This document shows, one piece after another, positions 61,578 through 64,000 of a stretch of 64,000 nucleotides of DNA (position 1 is its first letter; each line of letters begins with the position of its first letter). Origin of the DNA: an uncultured Pelagibacteraceae bacterium (GTDB lineage: Bacteria > Pseudomonadota > Alphaproteobacteria > Pelagibacterales > Pelagibacteraceae); NCBI GenBank assembly GCA_902632445.1, contig CACPCL010000003.1, positions 1 to 64,000 of the forward strand, in the 5' to 3' direction. The notes under the pieces were generated by a model. That model did no database searches, was not told the origin of the DNA, and saw only the letters and a list, made by a program, of their open reading frames with translations. The translations under genes were made by a program, and so were the position numbers.

Positions 61578-63274
61578 AGGCCTTTAATAAGTTTTTTTTC
61601 AATTTTTTCTTTAAGGTCTTTTTCGGTCTTTTTAAGATTTAAAACATACTCCCAGTAATATCTAGCTTGTAGTTTATCTCCATTTTTCCAAAGTGCATCC
61701 CCATAATGATCATTTACAATTGGATCTGCTGGCATAAGTTTTACAGCACGTCTTAAATAGTCTTTTGACTCTTTATATCTCTTTAATTTGTATAAAGCCC
61801 AACCTAGTGAGTCTATTATGTAAGGATCGTTGGATTTTAAATCATTGGCTTTCTCTAACATTTTAAGCGACTCTTCAATTTTGACACCTTGCTCGATCCA
61901 TGAATAAGCTAAGTAATTAATTACATATGCTTGATTTGGACTTACATCGAGTGAGTCGAGTAAATCTTTTTCAGCTTTTTCCCACTGATCAGTTCTCTCA
62001 TAAGCAATACCTCTCCCATCTTTTACATCAGGGTAAAGAGGGTGATTTTTATTTATCTGATTTAGAATTTTTGTATAATAAATAATTGCATCCTTAAACT
62101 GTTCATTGTTTTTTAAAAATTCTGCGTAATCAAAAGTCTCGTATATACTTTTTATTTCTAAATTATTATATGCTTTTCTAAATAATTTAATTGATTGATT
62201 TACATTTTCTTCAATAATTAAAATTCTAGAGATCTGTTTTTGTGAATACCACTCTAAAGCACTCCCATTTTTACTTAATCTTTTATAAATTTTTTTTGAG
62301 GTAGAATAATCTTCAATTTTAAAAAAATTTTCAGCTAATAAAGTATCAAATGTGTAGAATTCTTTATTAAGATACTTTGCTAAATTTAGATAAAAATTTG
62401 AAATTGAAAAAATAGATTGCGATGATAAAGCATTAGCAGCTATATATATTATTTCTGCAGCTACATGGTCCTCTCTTTTGCAATTAAAATTTAGTTTACC
62501 ATTTTGATTCTTTAAATCAGCTTTATATTTGTTGAGAAGTAAATTTCTTGGATATAATTTTAAAGACTGGTTTATTATTTTCATCGATTTTTCATTTTTA
62601 TTTAAACTTTCCAAATAATTTGCGTAAAAATAATTATATCTTGAAAAGTCTGTTTTTTTGTTTGATATAAGTTCGTCGAAAAGAAACTCTGTTTTACTAC
62701 TATTATAAAAACAATTTAAAAATACTTTCTGTATTTTTTTTAAATTTTGAAATCTATTATCTAACTTTTCTAAATTCTCCGTGGCCTTATTCAATTTATA
62801 ATTGTTCAAACTAGACCAAATAGATAAGGAATGAACAATATAATCATCTAAAACGCTTCTAGAATTCCTTTGTTTTGCTTTTAAAAAGTATTTATTAGCT
62901 AAATTATGTTTTAAATTTTTTAAATAATAAATGCCAATTATTAAGTCAGTTTCAAAGCTTTCAAGTCCATCTTTTTCTAATTTTTTTGAGTAGTTAAATG
63001 CTTGTTTAAAATTTTCAGAATTCACTAAAGAATATAAATATTTAGAGGAATAGTTATTATGACTGGCTTCTAAACCGTCCAATCTTTTTAAAAATTTATA
63101 GGACTCATTATATTGATTTTGATTTAAAAGAAGTACTCCAGCAAAATAATCAGATATATTACCTCCTCTTTCAAATCTATCTGAATTTTTTGCATGAAGT
63201 GTGGAAAAAAAAATAAAAATAATGACAAAAATAATTTGTCCTGTAATCTGTAATAGAACTTTAATATTAATCAT
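61574..63274 (-). CDS. Tetratricopeptide repeat protein, exported
   Basis: The 566-residue protein begins with a signal peptide or anchor (ITGQIIFVIIFIFFSTLHAKNS). It then consists mostly of TPR-like helical pairs, clearest in the C-terminal third: DGRGIAYERTDQWEKAEKDL, AYVINYLAYSWIEQG, YIIDSLGWALYKLKRYKES and PIVNDHYGDALWKNGDKLQ. Such proteins sit upstream of ispE in many alphaproteobacteria and are thought to act as periplasmic or outer-membrane scaffolds; no catalytic motif is seen. It overlaps ispE by four bases, and its start abuts the divergent UDG-family gene with no gap. Confidence 0.85.
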   Translation of the reverse strand: MINIKVLLQITGQIIFVIIFIFFSTLHAKNSDRFERGGNISDYFAGVLLLNQNQYNESYKFLKRLDGLEASHNNYSSKYLYSLVNSENFKQAFNYSKKLEKDGLESFETDLIIGIYYLKNLKHNLANKYFLKAKQRNSRSVLDDYIVHSLSIWSSLNNYKLNKATENLEKLDNRFQNLKKIQKVFLNCFYNSSKTEFLFDELISNKKTDFSRYNYFYANYLESLNKNEKSMKIINQSLKLYPRNLLLNKYKADLKNQNGKLNFNCKREDHVAAEIIYIAANALSSQSIFSISNFYLNLAKYLNKEFYTFDTLLAENFFKIEDYSTSKKIYKRLSKNGSALEWYSQKQISRILIIEENVNQSIKLFRKAYNNLEIKSIYETFDYAEFLKNNEQFKDAIIYYTKILNQINKNHPLYPDVKDGRGIAYERTDQWEKAEKDLLDSLDVSPNQAYVINYLAYSWIEQGVKIEESLKMLEKANDLKSNDPYIIDSLGWALYKLKRYKESKDYLRRAVKLMPADPIVNDHYGDALWKNGDKLQARYYWEYVLNLKKTEKDLKEKIEKKLIKGL

Positions 63275-63967
63275 ATGATTTTTAAAAAAAACAATTTCAG
63301 CTCGCTTAAACTAATTAAATATTATAACTATATAAATCATAATTTAATTTACAATGATAAGGCAATCAATAGATATAAAAAGGACAATTTTGAAATTTCG
63401 GAGGAAAAATCAAAAAAACTTGAATTATTAAAAAAGTCAATTATTGATTTAAAAAACTGTAATCTTAAAAAGCGAGCAAAAAATATAGTTTTTTGTGATG
63501 GTAACCCTAAATCAAAAATAATGCTTATTGGAGAAGCTCCAGGTGCTAACGAGGATCAAGAAGGTTTACCATTTGTAGGTAGAGCCGGGTTGTTACTTGA
63601 TAAAATGTTGGCGGCAATAAATTTAGACAGAAAGAAAGTATATATATCAAATATTATAAATTATAGGCCACCTGAAAATCGAAGACCAACGGATGAAGAG
63701 ATTAAAAGATATTTGCCTTTTATCTTAAAGCATATTGAAATAATTAATCCAAAAATACTAGTATTACTTGGAAGCACTGCAATGAATGCGCTTATTGGCA
63801 AAGATGAAGTTATTTCAAAAATGAGAGGCAAATGGATAGAAAAAAAATTTGGAAATTGCAAAACATCGGTGATTATTACATTTCACCCTGCTTTTTTAAT
63901 GAGGCAGCCTGCACAAAAGAAGATGGCTTGGGTTGATTTAAAAATGATAAGAGATAAAAAAATCTAA
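63275..63967 (+). CDS. Uracil-DNA glycosylase superfamily protein lacking most Fe-S cysteines
   Basis: Related to family 4 uracil-DNA glycosylases, which remove uracil from DNA. Motif 1 is GEAPGANEDQ (about 86-95), followed by PFVGRAGLLLDKML and YRPPENRRPTDEE. Motif 2 contains the His-Pro of TFHPAFLM (about 204-205). Family 4 enzymes bind a 4Fe-4S cluster through four cysteines. Here only Cys62 is kept; the others are Leu59, Tyr130 and Tyr146 by my alignment. Cluster-free relatives are known in alphaproteobacteria (a Bradyrhizobium enzyme has been described). The 230 residues include a divergent 45-residue N-terminus. It starts immediately beside the divergent TPR gene. Confidence 0.85.
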   Translation: MIFKKNNFSSLKLIKYYNYINHNLIYNDKAINRYKKDNFEISEEKSKKLELLKKSIIDLKNCNLKKRAKNIVFCDGNPKSKIMLIGEAPGANEDQEGLPFVGRAGLLLDKMLAAINLDRKKVYISNIINYRPPENRRPTDEEIKRYLPFILKHIEIINPKILVLLGSTAMNALIGKDEVISKMRGKWIEKKFGNCKTSVIITFHPAFLMRQPAQKKMAWVDLKMIRDKKI

Positions 63968-63972
63968 TTAAA

Positions 63973-64000
63973 TTGAAAAAAAAAATTATTACTGCTGGTG
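63973..64000 (+). CDS. Possible start of a further gene, cut by the window end
   Basis: A TTG at 63973, six bases after the UDG-family stop, opens a frame reading (M)KKKIITAG to the window edge. Close spacing and a beta-strand-like start are suggestive of a real gene, but eight or nine codons are too few to identify it, and TTG is less usual as a start. Confidence 0.25.

Overview
The window reads as a stretch of core chromosome from a streamlined, very AT-rich alphaproteobacterium. The best fit is the SAR11 clade (Pelagibacterales). By eye roughly 70% of bases are A or T, and the proteins are heavy in Lys, Asn and Ile. Genes are packed almost end to end, and the gene orders are alphaproteobacterial (dcw cluster to lpxC-bamD-ligA; yqeY-dnaG-rpoD beside carAB; lgt-midA-pgeF; petABC beside trmL/hemF). 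A cytochrome bc1 complex, oxygen-dependent HemF and amino acid and nucleotide biosynthesis genes point to an aerobic free-living cell rather than a Rickettsiales parasite. The clade call is an inference; no 16S gene is present.

Layout. 1-2986 (+): 3' part of a UvrD/PcrA helicase, then an aminopeptidase P. 2975-24284 (-): one long envelope and division cluster, transcribed mraZ-ftsZ-rsmH-ftsL-ftsI-murEF-mraY-murD-ftsW-murG-murC-murB-ddl-ftsQ-ftsA-lpxC-bamD-ligA. It makes the peptidoglycan precursor, the divisome and lipid A. 24285-24800: mraZ promoter with three MraZ-type boxes, then the RNase P RNA gene. 24831-27081: an AmiD/AmpD-like amidase, the MlaA and MlaC lipid transport genes, and a tRNA with CAU anticodon. 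27109-31273 (-): yqeY-dnaG-rpoD. 31395-35805 (+): carAB. 35802-39561: 2OG oxygenase, ELM1-family protein, trxB and an aspartate aminotransferase. 39600-45320 (+): uvrB, a FolM-like SDR, folB, uvrC, pgsA. 45317-48905: ilvE, a PetP/PetR-like regulator pair with a histidine kinase, and ubiK. 48959-54984 (+): lgt, midA, pgeF, prs, rplY, pth, ychF. 54961-57517 (-): cytochrome bc1 (petABC). 57607-60696: trmL, hemF, greA, a CCA-adding-type enzyme and tRNA-Gln. 60732-64000: ispE, a TPR protein, an unusual uracil-DNA glycosylase-family protein and the first bases of a possible further gene.

I see no mobile element, CRISPR array, phage gene or obvious transfer. The interest lies in how core genes have been altered: a fused murE-murF; ftsZ moved from beside ftsA to the head of the cluster; an ftsA whose ATP-binding motifs have decayed; a DnaG lacking three of four zinc ligands; a UDG-family protein lacking three of four Fe-S cysteines; an MlaA without a lipobox; and seven convergent gene pairs that all overlap at their stop codons.
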